32,999 nt of DNA from an uncultured Candidatus Actinomarina sp. (GCA_902526825.1 CABZMN010000008.1:1-32999); one strand, 5' to 3'. Positions 1-8,049 are shown, counted from the stretch's first letter. Notes: generated from the letters alone by a model not told the origin. Numbers and translations are program-made.

Positions 1-191
1 GTCATTAATTTAGTAAGTGAAGCAGGTGCAATAATTTCATTAATATTTTTGAAATACATAAGTTGATCATTGTCAAGGTCATAAGATAGATAATATTCAG
101 TTGTTAATAGTTCTTCATCAACTTCAGATGCATAAGCAATATTTGTAAATATTAAAATTGAAATTAAATAGAAAGCTATAAATCTTCTAAT
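1..191 (-). CDS. D-alanyl-D-alanine carboxypeptidase, N-terminal part (cut by window edge)
   Basis: Partial gene; 63 codons are visible before the window ends. The peptide starts with a basic n-region (RRF), a hydrophobic stretch and an AYA-S signal peptidase site near residue 21. It then has a DacA-like strand region ending in APASLTKLMT, where Ser58 and Lys61 form the SxxK active-site motif of penicillin-binding carboxypeptidases (peptidase family S11). Such enzymes trim the terminal D-Ala of peptidoglycan stem peptides outside the membrane. No ATG, GTG or TTG lies between the upstream in-frame stop and the signal peptide; the only plausible start is ATT at 191-189, with GGGAG six bases upstream (202-198). 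It overlaps the end of the MerR gene by 16 bases, suggesting coupled translation. The family call is strong despite the short length; the start codon is an inference. Confidence 0.8.
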   Translation of the reverse strand, partial: MRRFIAFYLISILIFTNIAYASEVDEELLTTEYYLSYDLDNDQLMYFKNINEIIAPASLTKLM

Positions 192-751
192 ATATAGCTC
201 CCAACAATTTCAGAAAATTTATCAATAGCAATCTTAATTTCCTCAGGATCATTGTCAGAAATTTGAAAATATGTTTCAAAAAAACCTACTCCCCTATCTG
301 ACATTGATTTAATAACAGAGAGATTCTTAACTCCAAGGCCAAGTGAGAAGAGATAAGCAAGTGATGAAAACCTATCTACATCTTGTTGAGTGTAGATTTC
401 TTTATTTTGTTCATATTTATAATCAATGAGTTCGTAAAAATCATCTTCTTTCAACCCTGCCTTTTTTAAAGCGTCATGTTTTGAATATTCTCTAATTACA
501 ATCTTTGAATTTGATGAGTTAGTAGTTAATAATTGTGGATTATTCTTTATAGCTTTCAACGAATAAAATTGATTTTCTTGTAAGTCTAAGATTTTCTTTA
601 TTCTGATTATATCTTTATCAGAAAAAGATCTGGTTCCACCTTTTGATCTTTTTGGTTTAATTAAACCTTCCTTCTCTAAAAATCTAATGCGTGAAATTGA
701 AACTGACGGATAATCTTTTTTAATTAGTTTTACAGTATCCCCAATATTCAT
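176..751 (-). CDS. ftsR: MerR-family transcriptional regulator, FtsR-like
   Basis: 191 aa. Residues 1-65 form a MerR-type winged helix: a recognition helix followed by RIRFLEKEGLI, the basic turn KPKRSKGGTRSFS and a DIIRIKKIL helix. The segment after it (YSLKAIKNN) matches the layout of the actinobacterial FtsR group. The C-terminal half is helical and has no metal-binding cysteines, so it is not a metal- or redox-sensing MerR. In Corynebacterium the gene next to the FHA regulator odhI is ftsR, an activator of ftsZ; in Mycobacterium garA is followed by the same type of gene. The same pair is present here, with a 4-base ATGA overlap with the FHA gene. The family is clear from sequence; the regulatory target is inferred from context. 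Confidence 0.75.
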   Translation of the reverse strand: MNIGDTVKLIKKDYPSVSISRIRFLEKEGLIKPKRSKGGTRSFSDKDIIRIKKILDLQENQFYSLKAIKNNPQLLTTNSSNSKIVIREYSKHDALKKAGLKEDDFYELIDYKYEQNKEIYTQQDVDRFSSLAYLFSLGLGVKNLSVIKSMSDRGVGFFETYFQISDNDPEEIKIAIDKFSEIVGSYILEDL

Positions 752-1098
752 TGTTTATCAACCTTTGTAATAATTAAGTTAAATTTTCCTATTTGAATTC
801 TATAACCTGACATTAAAACAGATTCATCTGTCAATTCACCATTTACAAATATACCATTGGTTGATTTTTCATCGGTTATTGTTAGGTTATCATCATCAAC
901 ACTGATAAAGGCATGGTTTCTAGACACTGTTATATCATCAAGAATTATTTCTTTAGTTTCTAGTCTTCCAATTTTATGCATACCATTTGATAAAAGCCAA
1001 GAAGAAGATTTTGTCTCATCATTTAATAAAGATAATACATATTTAGCTTCTTGGTTTATAAAGATAGAGTCTTCAAATGGAATTGTGTCATTGTTCAT
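748..1098 (-). CDS. garA: FHA-domain regulator, GarA/OdhI-like
   Basis: 116 aa and essentially one forkhead-associated domain. The phosphothreonine-binding signature is intact: GR at 44-45, SRNH at 59-62, TNG at 80-82 and VNG at 85-87, followed by a C-terminal QIGKFNLII strand close to that of GarA. GarA/OdhI inhibits 2-oxoglutarate dehydrogenase and is switched by phosphorylation of an N-terminal ETTSVF motif that then binds its own FHA domain. Here the N-terminus is short and that double threonine is missing; only D-S-I-F at residues 10-13 resembles it. The gene overlaps the MerR gene and the phosphatidyltransferase gene by 4 bases each. The FHA fold is certain; GarA-type metabolic control is an inference from sequence similarity and neighbourhood. 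Confidence 0.75.
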   Translation of the reverse strand: MNNDTIPFEDSIFINQEAKYVLSLLNDETKSSSWLLSNGMHKIGRLETKEIILDDITVSRNHAFISVDDDNLTITDEKSTNGIFVNGELTDESVLMSGYRIQIGKFNLIITKVDKQ

Positions 1099-1655
1099 TT
1101 TTTTATAAATATCTTATAGAAATATTCTAGCGCTACAAAATAGTAAAAAATTAATGAAATTGATCCAAAATATGTAAAAAAAACGTATTCATTAGCACTA
1201 TTAATAACAAAAAAACAAATGGAGAAAAAAATAAGCACTGTACCAAATTTTCCAAAATTAGAAACTTTTAATGTTTTTGTTGTAGTAAGAACGTAAAGAG
1301 AACCTAATATGACAAGCGTTTCTCTAATTAATATTCCGTAAAAAAACCAATCTGGAAATATATCAGTCAACCAAAATAGCAATAACAAAAAAACAATCCT
1401 ATCACATACAGGATCAAGTATTGTTCCAAGCCTACTAACTTGATTAAATTTTCTAGCAACAATTCCATCAATTGAATCAGAGATTCCTATAAGAGCAATT
1501 ATGAAAACTAAATAATAAGTTTGAAAAGTATCAAATGAATGTAGATTAAATAAATACAATGCCAAAAATAATCTAGAAAGTGTAATTAGATTTGGTAAAA
1601 GAAATAAATCTTTAGGACTCAATAAAATATTCTTTCGTATCATGAGTAGCAACAA
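1095..1655 (-). CDS. CDP-alcohol phosphatidyltransferase (PgsA-like)
   Basis: About 186 aa, integral membrane. It carries the full family motif DG-x2-AR-x8-G-x3-D-x3-D (DGIVARKFNQVSRLGTILD followed by PVCD), which binds CDP-diacylglycerol and the divalent metal. Several hydrophobic helices surround it. Such enzymes transfer a phosphatidyl group to glycerol-3-phosphate, inositol or similar acceptors; the acceptor cannot be read from the motif. In Mycobacterium a pgsA-type gene (pgsA2) lies a few genes from garA, which supports orthology with that locus. The longest start (1655) overlaps the upstream ATPase gene by 44 bases; ATG at 1643 (MIRKN) or TTG at 1622 are alternatives, and none has a convincing ribosome-binding site. 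Confidence 0.85.
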   Translation of the reverse strand: MLLLMIRKNILLSPKDLFLLPNLITLSRLFLALYLFNLHSFDTFQTYYLVFIIALIGISDSIDGIVARKFNQVSRLGTILDPVCDRIVFLLLLFWLTDIFPDWFFYGILIRETLVILGSLYVLTTTKTLKVSNFGKFGTVLIFFSICFFVINSANEYVFFTYFGSISLIFYYFVALEYFYKIFIKK

Positions 1656-2571
1656 AATGTTCGTTTCCTATGTCAATCATTTTTTTATCAGGATTTTTTG
1701 AAATAATTTTATCTAGTTCATCATAATTTATTTGATATCTTTCTCGTTTGTAACTTGGATCAGGAATTGGTATAGATGAAATAAGTCGCTTTGTATATGG
1801 ATGTATTGGATTTTGTAGAAGATCTTCAGTATTAGCAATTTCAACAATTTTACCATTAAACATTACTGCTATTCTATTACACATATAACGTGCCACGGCA
1901 AGATCATGAGTTATGTAAAGATAAGATACATCAAGATCTTTTGCAAGATTTAACATTAGGTCCATTATTGAAATTCTAATTGATACATCTAACATTGAAG
2001 TTGGTTCATCACAAATTACAAATTTTGGTTTCATAATTAATGTTCTTGCAATAGACACTCTTTGACGTTGTCCACCTGAAATTTCATGTGGATATCGAGA
2101 AAGATAGTTTTCAGGTGGAGTTAGTCCAACTGTTCTCAAGATCTCAACAACTGCCTCTTCCCTGTCATTTATTGCACCAATGTTATGAATATCAAGAGGT
2201 TCTTTTATTATGTCTTTAATTGACCATCTTGGATTTAGTGATTCATAAGGATCCTGAAAAATCATTTGCATATTTCTTCTAAATATTTTTTTTCCGTCAT
2301 CATCAATTTCGTCAATAGATTCCATTTTTTTTGTATCTGGATTGAGGAATTTTACTGTCCCAGATGTTTTTGGATCTAATAAACATAAAGATCTTGCCGT
2401 TGTAGTTTTTCCACATCCACTTTGACCGACTAATCCTAAAGTTTCACCGGCTTTAATGTCAAAATCTAATCCATCAACAGCTTTAATGACCTTTTTATTT
2501 CTTGAAAAAATACCACTTGATACCTCAAAATGCTTTACAAGATCTCTTACTTCTATTAAGTTATTATTCAT
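1612..2571 (-). CDS. dppF: Peptide ABC transporter ATP-binding protein (DppF/OppF type)
   Basis: 319 aa cytoplasmic ATPase. Visible motifs are Walker A GQSGCGKTT, signature ISGGQ, Walker B FVICDEPT followed by SMLD, and the H-loop in YITHDLAVA. The C-terminus contains the oligopeptide-family tail (NPIHPYTKRLISSIP). It pairs with the DppD-type ATPase, whose stop codon directly abuts this ATG, and powers uptake through the two permeases encoded upstream. It is the last importer gene in the minus-strand order (binding protein, permease B, permease C, ATPase D, ATPase F). The substrate is predicted to be peptides or similar oligomers; the sequence does not fix it. Confidence 0.93.
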   Translation of the reverse strand: MNNNLIEVRDLVKHFEVSSGIFSRNKKVIKAVDGLDFDIKAGETLGLVGQSGCGKTTTARSLCLLDPKTSGTVKFLNPDTKKMESIDEIDDDGKKIFRRNMQMIFQDPYESLNPRWSIKDIIKEPLDIHNIGAINDREEAVVEILRTVGLTPPENYLSRYPHEISGGQRQRVSIARTLIMKPKFVICDEPTSMLDVSIRISIMDLMLNLAKDLDVSYLYITHDLAVARYMCNRIAVMFNGKIVEIANTEDLLQNPIHPYTKRLISSIPIPDPSYKRERYQINYDELDKIISKNPDKKMIDIGNEHFVATHDTKEYFIES

Positions 2572-3543
2572 TTAGTTGTCTTTACCGATACTGCATATGT
2601 CCACAAAATGTTCAGGTGAAACTTCAATCAAACTCATATGTTGTTCTGGATTACATTTGGTTTCTCTATCTGGACATCTTGGTGCAAATGTACATCCGTC
2701 AATTTTATCAATTAAACTAGGAGGCTCTCCTTCTAAAGATTTAAGCTTCTTTTTTTCACCTTTGATAGAAGGTGTAGAATCAAGAAGTGCTCTAGTATAA
2801 GAATGTCTAGGTGACTTGAAGACTTCTTTTGTAGGTCCCATTTCTACTATAGATCCTGCATACATTACAGCAATTTTATCAGTCATTTCTGCAATAACTG
2901 CAATATCATGAGAGATATATATTAAACTCAAACCAAGCAAGTCTTGAACTTTTTTGATTTCATTTAAAATTTGATCCTGTATAACAACGTCTAGTGCTGT
3001 TGTTGGCTCATCGGCTATTACAAGTTTTGGATCACACGATAAAGCCAAAGCAATTATTGCCCTTTGTTTCATTCCACCCGATAACTCGTGAGGGAATCTA
3101 TCAGCTACGGATGCATCTAAACCTACCATTGAAAATAATTCTTTTATTTTTAATGTATTTTGTGATTTTGTACTTTCTGGACTGTGCTCTCTCATAGCTT
3201 CTCGAATCTGCTCACCAATTTTAACAACAGGATTCCAAGCGTTCATAGCGCCCTGGAAGACAATACTTATTCCATCCCATCTTACTTTTCGCAAATCATT
3301 TTCAGACATTCCAACAAGTTCAATACCATCAAAAAGAATACTGCCATTTGAAATTCTCCCATTCTCGGCTTGTAATTGTAATAAAGACATTGCAACTGAT
3401 GTTTTACCACATCCAGATTCTCCTACAATTCCAAATGATTCTCCTGCTTTTACATTGAATGATATATTTTTAACTGCATCAACATCCCCATCTAATGTCT
3501 CGTAGTGCATTGTAAGATTTTTTACTTCTAAAATATTCATCAT
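2572..3543 (-). CDS. dppD: Peptide ABC transporter ATP-binding protein (DppD/OppD type)
   Basis: 323 aa. Walker A is GESGCGKTS, the signature LSGGM, Walker B LVIADEPTTALD and the H-loop YISHDIAV. The C-terminal extension has the cysteine cluster of OppD-type subunits (CTFAPRCPDRETKC), which in this family can hold an iron-sulfur cluster. The Q-loop region reads FQGAMNAWNP, typical of DppD. The gene starts one base after the end of the permease C gene and abuts dppF, so the module is a single operon. Well supported as a family member; substrate not determined. Confidence 0.93.
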   Translation of the reverse strand: MMNILEVKNLTMHYETLDGDVDAVKNISFNVKAGESFGIVGESGCGKTSVAMSLLQLQAENGRISNGSILFDGIELVGMSENDLRKVRWDGISIVFQGAMNAWNPVVKIGEQIREAMREHSPESTKSQNTLKIKELFSMVGLDASVADRFPHELSGGMKQRAIIALALSCDPKLVIADEPTTALDVVIQDQILNEIKKVQDLLGLSLIYISHDIAVIAEMTDKIAVMYAGSIVEMGPTKEVFKSPRHSYTRALLDSTPSIKGEKKKLKSLEGEPPSLIDKIDGCTFAPRCPDRETKCNPEQHMSLIEVSPEHFVDICSIGKDN

Positions 3544-4617
3544 TTATCTTTTCCTTAATCTTGGATTGAATACTTCATCAAGACCCCTTCCAACTAAGTA
3601 GAATCCTCCTGTTAAAAAAGTAACGGATAAACCAGCAGGAAGTATCAGCCACCAGTATTTAAGACCAGAAAATATATATCCTTCAACTTGAGCAAGATAA
3701 ATCATTAATCCCCAACTCATTTCAATATTTAATAAACCTAAAAATGACAATACTGATTCAGAAGCTATTGCTCCTGTGACGCTAAATACCATAAATAACA
3801 GTGCAAGTGGTGCAACATTGGGCAATACATGAGAAAATAAAATTTTCATTTGTGAACCACCAGTAATTCTCGCTGAATCAACAAAAGGTTTAACTTTAAC
3901 TTGTAAAGCTTGTGATTTTATTGTTATTACTGATCCACCAAGTCCGCCAATAGTTCCTAAAACTACAGCTAAATGCCATATTTTTAGCTCAGCAAAAGCT
4001 GATATTATAAATAATAATGGGAGTGTTGGAAGCATGAGGACAAGGTCAGATTGTCTCATTAAATAAGCATCTATTCTTCCACCAAAAAATGCTGCGATAG
4101 TTCCAAGAATTGTAGAAATTCCTACACCAAGAGTAGCGCTTAAAATACCTAATAAAAATGCTACTTGGCTACCCTCCATTATTTGTGAAAAAACATCCCT
4201 TCCAAGAGAATCTGTTCCAAGAATATGATCCCTTGAAGGTGGTGCTGGTTGAAGATTTAATTGTATTGTTTCACCTACTTCGCCATCTGCGTAAAAAAGT
4301 GTTTTTATATTAACCTCTTTTCTTCCTGGGCAATCAGATCTTTTTTCATATTTTTCTGTTGGAAATTCTTTTGGACACTCAACAATAAGAAAATCTTGTG
4401 TTTGATCTACGTATCCAACAACTGGATGATATGTCCCTTCATCCCATATTCCAGTAATAAAAAGGATAGGTTGCAAAATAGTTAATATAAAGAAAAAGGC
4501 TACAATATATAAACCAACCATACCAAGTCTACTTTGTTTAAATAATTTCCAATTTTTTAATATTGCTGCTTTCCTAATAGACTTAGCAATTTCTTTTTCA
4601 TTTTCTAAATTATCCAT
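3544..4617 (-). CDS. dppC: Peptide ABC transporter permease (DppC type)
   Basis: 357 aa inner-membrane subunit. The N-terminal OppC region holds TM1 (about 34-53). It is followed by an external segment of about 90 residues with two cysteines (in ECPKEF and DCPGRK), then the standard HILGTDSLGRDVFSQ block and a BPD_transp_1 domain. The cytoplasmic EAA-like loop appears as ARITGGSQMKILFSHVLPN. The loop between TM1 and TM2 is longer than in the common DppC layout, and the paired cysteines could form a disulfide outside the membrane (inference). Spacing to dppB is one base and to dppD zero, so it is co-transcribed with both. Confidence 0.92.
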   Translation of the reverse strand: MDNLENEKEIAKSIRKAAILKNWKLFKQSRLGMVGLYIVAFFFILTILQPILFITGIWDEGTYHPVVGYVDQTQDFLIVECPKEFPTEKYEKRSDCPGRKEVNIKTLFYADGEVGETIQLNLQPAPPSRDHILGTDSLGRDVFSQIMEGSQVAFLLGILSATLGVGISTILGTIAAFFGGRIDAYLMRQSDLVLMLPTLPLLFIISAFAELKIWHLAVVLGTIGGLGGSVITIKSQALQVKVKPFVDSARITGGSQMKILFSHVLPNVAPLALLFMVFSVTGAIASESVLSFLGLLNIEMSWGLMIYLAQVEGYIFSGLKYWWLILPAGLSVTFLTGGFYLVGRGLDEVFNPRLRKR

Positions 4618-4618
4618 T

Positions 4619-5791
4619 TTAACCTTGAGATTGGATTCTTATTCTAGGATCCAGATAAGCATAAGAAATATCTGCAATAAAATGTGCAATTAATGCAAAC
4701 ACTCCTATAAATGAAAAGGTTGCCATCGCAACAGGAATATCTTCATTTAATACACTATCAAGTATTAATTGTCCCATTCCGGGCCATGAGAAAATAGTTT
4801 CAGTAAGTACAGAACCATCAATAATCGTAACTATTGTAAATATAAATGACGTAACAACTGGTAACAAGGCATTCCTAGCTGCATGTCTATCTCTAATCCT
4901 TCTTTGTGAAAGTCCTTTTGCTCTCGCGGTGAGAATATAATCATCTTTTAAAACTTCCATCATAGTTGTTCTGGTTAATAACGCGGTACCAGCAAAAGCA
5001 ACAACTGTAACAGTAAATACTGGAAGTATCATATGATAAGCAATATCCATTGCATATATTTTTTTTGTTAATGCATCTCCTGTATTCCAAAAAATGAAAC
5101 TTCCAATTATGTTTAAAATTAATCCTATAAATCTTAGATTACGTTTGGTATTCAAAGATTCAATGTTTCTTGTAAACATATATATGAGAAATTGGATAAC
5201 TGAAACAATAACAACAAACTTTATCATCAGAACAAAAATAACATCACTATCAAATGGTGCGTCATACCATTTCTCTGGATAAAGGAACTTGCCAATTGGT
5301 AACCAGTCCATTTTGTAACCAAAAAACCACAACATCATTAAAGCAAACCATGGATAAAAAACTGTATATGAAAATACAGATGTGATAGTAATCCAAGTTT
5401 CAGACTTTGAACCTCTTCTCCAAGCTAGAATTTTTCCAATTAAAAAACCTGTATAAAAAGACACAATATTAACCATTGCAAAAAGCATCAATGTACGTGG
5501 TAGTCTTTCAGCAATAAGCTCAATAGGAGTTTTAGGGAAATATTTATAAGAATAACCAAAATCTCCTTTGAAAAAATTAGTAATATATAACACCACTCTT
5601 TCTGATAAAGGTTTGTCTAGACCGTAGAGTGCTAACACTTGCTCATATGCTCCTGGAGGTAAGCCAGGATTTAACAACATATTTTGAAAAGCATTCCCAG
5701 GAATTGCATCAAATAAAAGATAAGATGTTACGAGAAACAGGAAAAATACAATGATTAATTGATAAACCCTTTTAAAAATATATTTATACAT
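4619..5791 (-). CDS. dppB: Peptide ABC transporter permease (DppB type) with an insertion
   Basis: 390 aa. It begins with a typical OppB TM1 and the PGNAFQNML block. The cytoplasmic interaction loop is ARAKGLSQRRIRDRHAARN, and near the C-terminus GSVLTETIFSWPGMGQLI is the family signature. The protein is longer than a usual DppB (about 310-340 aa): between WLPIG and the LPVFTVTVV helix lies an insert of roughly 80 residues with two extra hydrophobic segments. The start codon has no obvious ribosome-binding site. It is separated from the binding-protein gene by a hairpin at 5805-5836, which may set a lower expression level than that of the lipoprotein. Confidence 0.92.
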   Translation of the reverse strand: MYKYIFKRVYQLIIVFFLFLVTSYLLFDAIPGNAFQNMLLNPGLPPGAYEQVLALYGLDKPLSERVVLYITNFFKGDFGYSYKYFPKTPIELIAERLPRTLMLFAMVNIVSFYTGFLIGKILAWRRGSKSETWITITSVFSYTVFYPWFALMMLWFFGYKMDWLPIGKFLYPEKWYDAPFDSDVIFVLMIKFVVIVSVIQFLIYMFTRNIESLNTKRNLRFIGLILNIIGSFIFWNTGDALTKKIYAMDIAYHMILPVFTVTVVAFAGTALLTRTTMMEVLKDDYILTARAKGLSQRRIRDRHAARNALLPVVTSFIFTIVTIIDGSVLTETIFSWPGMGQLILDSVLNEDIPVAMATFSFIGVFALIAHFIADISYAYLDPRIRIQSQG

Positions 5792-5804
5792 AAATAATAA
5801 TTAT

Positions 5805-5836
5805 AAAATGGCGGACATTAATATGCCCGCCATTTT
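5805..5836 (-). terminator. Terminator/attenuator-like hairpin between dppA and dppB
   Basis: Perfect 10-bp inverted repeat, AAAATGGCGG paired with CCGCCATTTT, with a 12-base loop that can itself pair weakly (CAT/ATG). It lies 13 bases after the dppA stop. On the minus strand the stem is followed by TTTTATAATTATT, a U-rich tail. Its GC content is unusual in this AT-rich DNA. Such hairpins after a binding-protein gene commonly stabilise that message and reduce read-through into the permeases. Confidence 0.75.
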
Positions 5837-5848
5837 AAATATTGGTTG

Positions 5849-7828
5849 TTAACTTTGTTTCTTTACAGTGCTTGCACAACCAGTACATGCATCTGTAATT
5901 CCACCCAACACATCGGTAAATGGTAGTGAAATGCTATCACTTCTATATACCTCTAAAACAGGTGGATTGAATAATACTACGTATGGTAATTCATCATATA
6001 GTATTTTCTCCATTGCATTTGATGCAGCAACAGCTTCTGAAAGCGTTTTTGCAGCTTCAAATTGATTTGCGTATTCATCAAACTCAGCATTGTTGAATCC
6101 TGGGGTGTTAAATCCACCATCGCAGGAGTCCTTATCTGATTTGAAAAATTCTACTGTATGGTCTGGGAAAATACCTGTTCCCCATCCAAGCATGTAAAAA
6201 TGCCAATCTTTACATCCTTCAGCACTGAAAGCAATGTCAACAATAACACTGAATCCAGTTGGTCTTGCAGTTACATCAAAACCTAATTGTCTAATGTAAT
6301 CAGCTATGAATAATGAGAATGTATTTCTCAATGGATCATAACCAGGACCTGGAGCATAAATTAACATATTTGACGGTGGAACTTCACCATTTGGACCTTT
6401 AATTCCAGTTGGTGGAATAGCTCTTGTCTCATTACCAGGGTGTTCTCCCCAGTCGTCAGCTGTCCATCCAGCGTCTTGAAGAATTTGTACTGATTTTTCC
6501 CATCTACCTACTGAATCTAATTCCTTACATTCAGCCATTACACCTTCTGTTGGTGTTACCCAAGCAGTAAGTGCAGATGAAATCATACCATCCATACTTT
6601 CAACAGTTCCTTGAAGAACACTGTCAATAATAAATTCTTTGTCAATAATACAAGCTATTGCCTGTCTGAAAGCTTTGTCGCTTCCAGGGAAAATTCTTGT
6701 ATTTGATGCAAAATATCTCATACCATTTGGATTGTTTACAAGTGTTTCAACCCCTGGTGTTGTAGCAAGCTGATTGAACGTATTTCTCTTGACACCTAAT
6801 GGGTTAAGAACGAAATCAACTTCACCATCTTGGAATGCTAAATATGCAGCATCTTGATCACTATAAAGTGTGAACTCTACAGTACCAACAAAAGGACCTA
6901 CAGAATATGAAAATGAGTCTCCTGAAACATCACCAAATGTTGCATCAACAGCTGGGGCTTTACCATTATCCCATTTAATTCCAGTACCACCAGAATCATA
7001 AATGGTGTATTCGCCACCAGGAGCATACATTGAGCTAGTATCATAACTCCATGTATAAAAAGCACCTTGTTCAAGCTTGTCGTAAACAAATGCACTTGCG
7101 ACAGGAGCACTTGAAGCATCAGCTGCAAGAAGTGTTTCTCTGTCGGTTGCAAAAGGTTCCCAGAAAGCTTTGCTCAAAGCAGGTGCTTGTGCAGCACCAT
7201 ATTGCCATTTAGCAAGACCTGGATCAAAGTTAAATGTAATTTTGACCGTATAATCATCAACAGCATCAACACTAGTAACACCTTGAGCTTCATCAGTTCC
7301 AAGTGTCCAAAGTGCAAGCCAGTTTCCAGCAAGTCCTAAATTTTTCACAGTATTAAATGTAAAAACCCAGTCACTTGCTGTGATTGGTGTACCATCACTC
7401 CATTCAAATCCTTCAGTTATAGGAACAGTGTATGAAAAAGTTCCATCACCATTATCAGTTGAAGTCTCAATAAGCTCTGTGGCCATTGATGCTACTAACT
7501 GATAGTTTGGTACTGATAATGTAAATAAAGAGACAGCTTGGCCAGACATTACATAGCTTGTCCAAACGTCATTTTCGGTATCGAGATAAGTCCAATAATT
7601 TTGTGTTTGTGGATCTGAAAAAATTCCCATCTTATAAACACCATCTGGAGCAGATGATGCCTCTTCTTCAGCAGCTGCCGCTGTTGTAGCTGGAGCTTCT
7701 GTTGTTTCGGTTTCTTCCTCAACAACTTCTTCTTCAGCAGCGTCACCGCCGCAAGCTACTACAACTAAAGCAAAAACTGAGAAAAGTAAAATAAGGCGCC
7801 AACTTTTGGATCCTCTAAAATTACTCAA
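5849..7828 (-). CDS. dppA: Peptide ABC transporter substrate-binding lipoprotein (DppA/OppA type)
   Basis: 659 aa from the preferred start. TTG at 7828 is preceded by AGGAG at a spacing of five bases, and it gives a clean signal peptide: basic n-region, hydrophobic core and lipobox VVAC with the lipidated Cys26. A longer frame back to 7906 adds residues that do not look like a signal sequence. The lipobox is followed by a low-complexity linker rich in Glu, Thr and Ala, then an SBP_bac_5 fold (FEWSDGTPITASDWVFTFN; later PDHTVEFFKSDKDS). It should be a membrane-anchored external receptor for peptides or similar solutes, feeding the downstream permease genes. Probably the most highly expressed gene of the module. 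Confidence 0.92.
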   Translation of the reverse strand: MSNFRGSKSWRLILLFSVFALVVVACGGDAAEEEVVEEETETTEAPATTAAAAEEEASSAPDGVYKMGIFSDPQTQNYWTYLDTENDVWTSYVMSGQAVSLFTLSVPNYQLVASMATELIETSTDNGDGTFSYTVPITEGFEWSDGTPITASDWVFTFNTVKNLGLAGNWLALWTLGTDEAQGVTSVDAVDDYTVKITFNFDPGLAKWQYGAAQAPALSKAFWEPFATDRETLLAADASSAPVASAFVYDKLEQGAFYTWSYDTSSMYAPGGEYTIYDSGGTGIKWDNGKAPAVDATFGDVSGDSFSYSVGPFVGTVEFTLYSDQDAAYLAFQDGEVDFVLNPLGVKRNTFNQLATTPGVETLVNNPNGMRYFASNTRIFPGSDKAFRQAIACIIDKEFIIDSVLQGTVESMDGMISSALTAWVTPTEGVMAECKELDSVGRWEKSVQILQDAGWTADDWGEHPGNETRAIPPTGIKGPNGEVPPSNMLIYAPGPGYDPLRNTFSLFIADYIRQLGFDVTARPTGFSVIVDIAFSAEGCKDWHFYMLGWGTGIFPDHTVEFFKSDKDSCDGGFNTPGFNNAEFDEYANQFEAAKTLSEAVAASNAMEKILYDELPYVVLFNPPVLEVYRSDSISLPFTDVLGGITDACTGCASTVKKQS

Positions 7829-7837
7829 TTTTTCTCC

Positions 7838-7872
7838 TTTTTGTATACAAAAAATCCACTTAAAAAGTGGAT
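7838..7872 (-). promoter_or_regulatory. Two adjacent palindromes in the dppA leader
   Basis: Next to the dppA ribosome-binding site is a perfect 16-base palindrome, TTTTTGTATACAAAAA (7838-7853). It abuts a 7-bp hairpin with a 5-base loop, ATCCACT/AGTGGAT (7854-7872). Read on the minus strand, the hairpin is followed by a run of Ts, so it resembles a weak intrinsic terminator or a stabilising 5' stem-loop. The palindrome could be an operator. Both are seen directly; the function is inferred. Confidence 0.5.
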
Positions 7873-7878
7873 ATATAT

Positions 7879-7906
7879 ATAGTAGGTAGCTACAAAATGA
7901 TATCAA
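7879..7906 (-). promoter_or_regulatory. Candidate dppA promoter
   Basis: On the minus strand TTGATA (7906-7901) and TACTAT (7884-7879) are separated by 16 bases, close to a housekeeping-sigma promoter. Transcription from it would begin almost exactly at the 7854-7872 hairpin. The rest of the 220-base spacer (7829-8049) shows only AT-rich DNA, with no ORF and no second clear signal. In AT-rich DNA chance matches are common, so confidence is modest. Confidence 0.4.
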
Positions 7907-8049
7907 GAAATAAATAGATATTATTTATACATTTAATTGATATTTAAGTATTAATTGTTTAAGAAAATAGCGATTAAAATCTGATATATACGTATAACTA
8001 AGTAAAAACCAAAAAAGAAAACACCAATTTTAAAACCAAAATTTTCCAT

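Noticed and set aside
7829..7906. Upstream extension of the binding lipoprotein to an ATG at 7906
   Set aside because: The added 26 residues do not form a signal peptide, and they cover the hairpin, palindrome and ribosome-binding site that fit the TTG start at 7828.
8020..8049. Inverted AAAATT/AATTTT repeat after der as a terminator
   Set aside because: The possible stem is only six A-T pairs with no U-tract; too weak and too common in this DNA.
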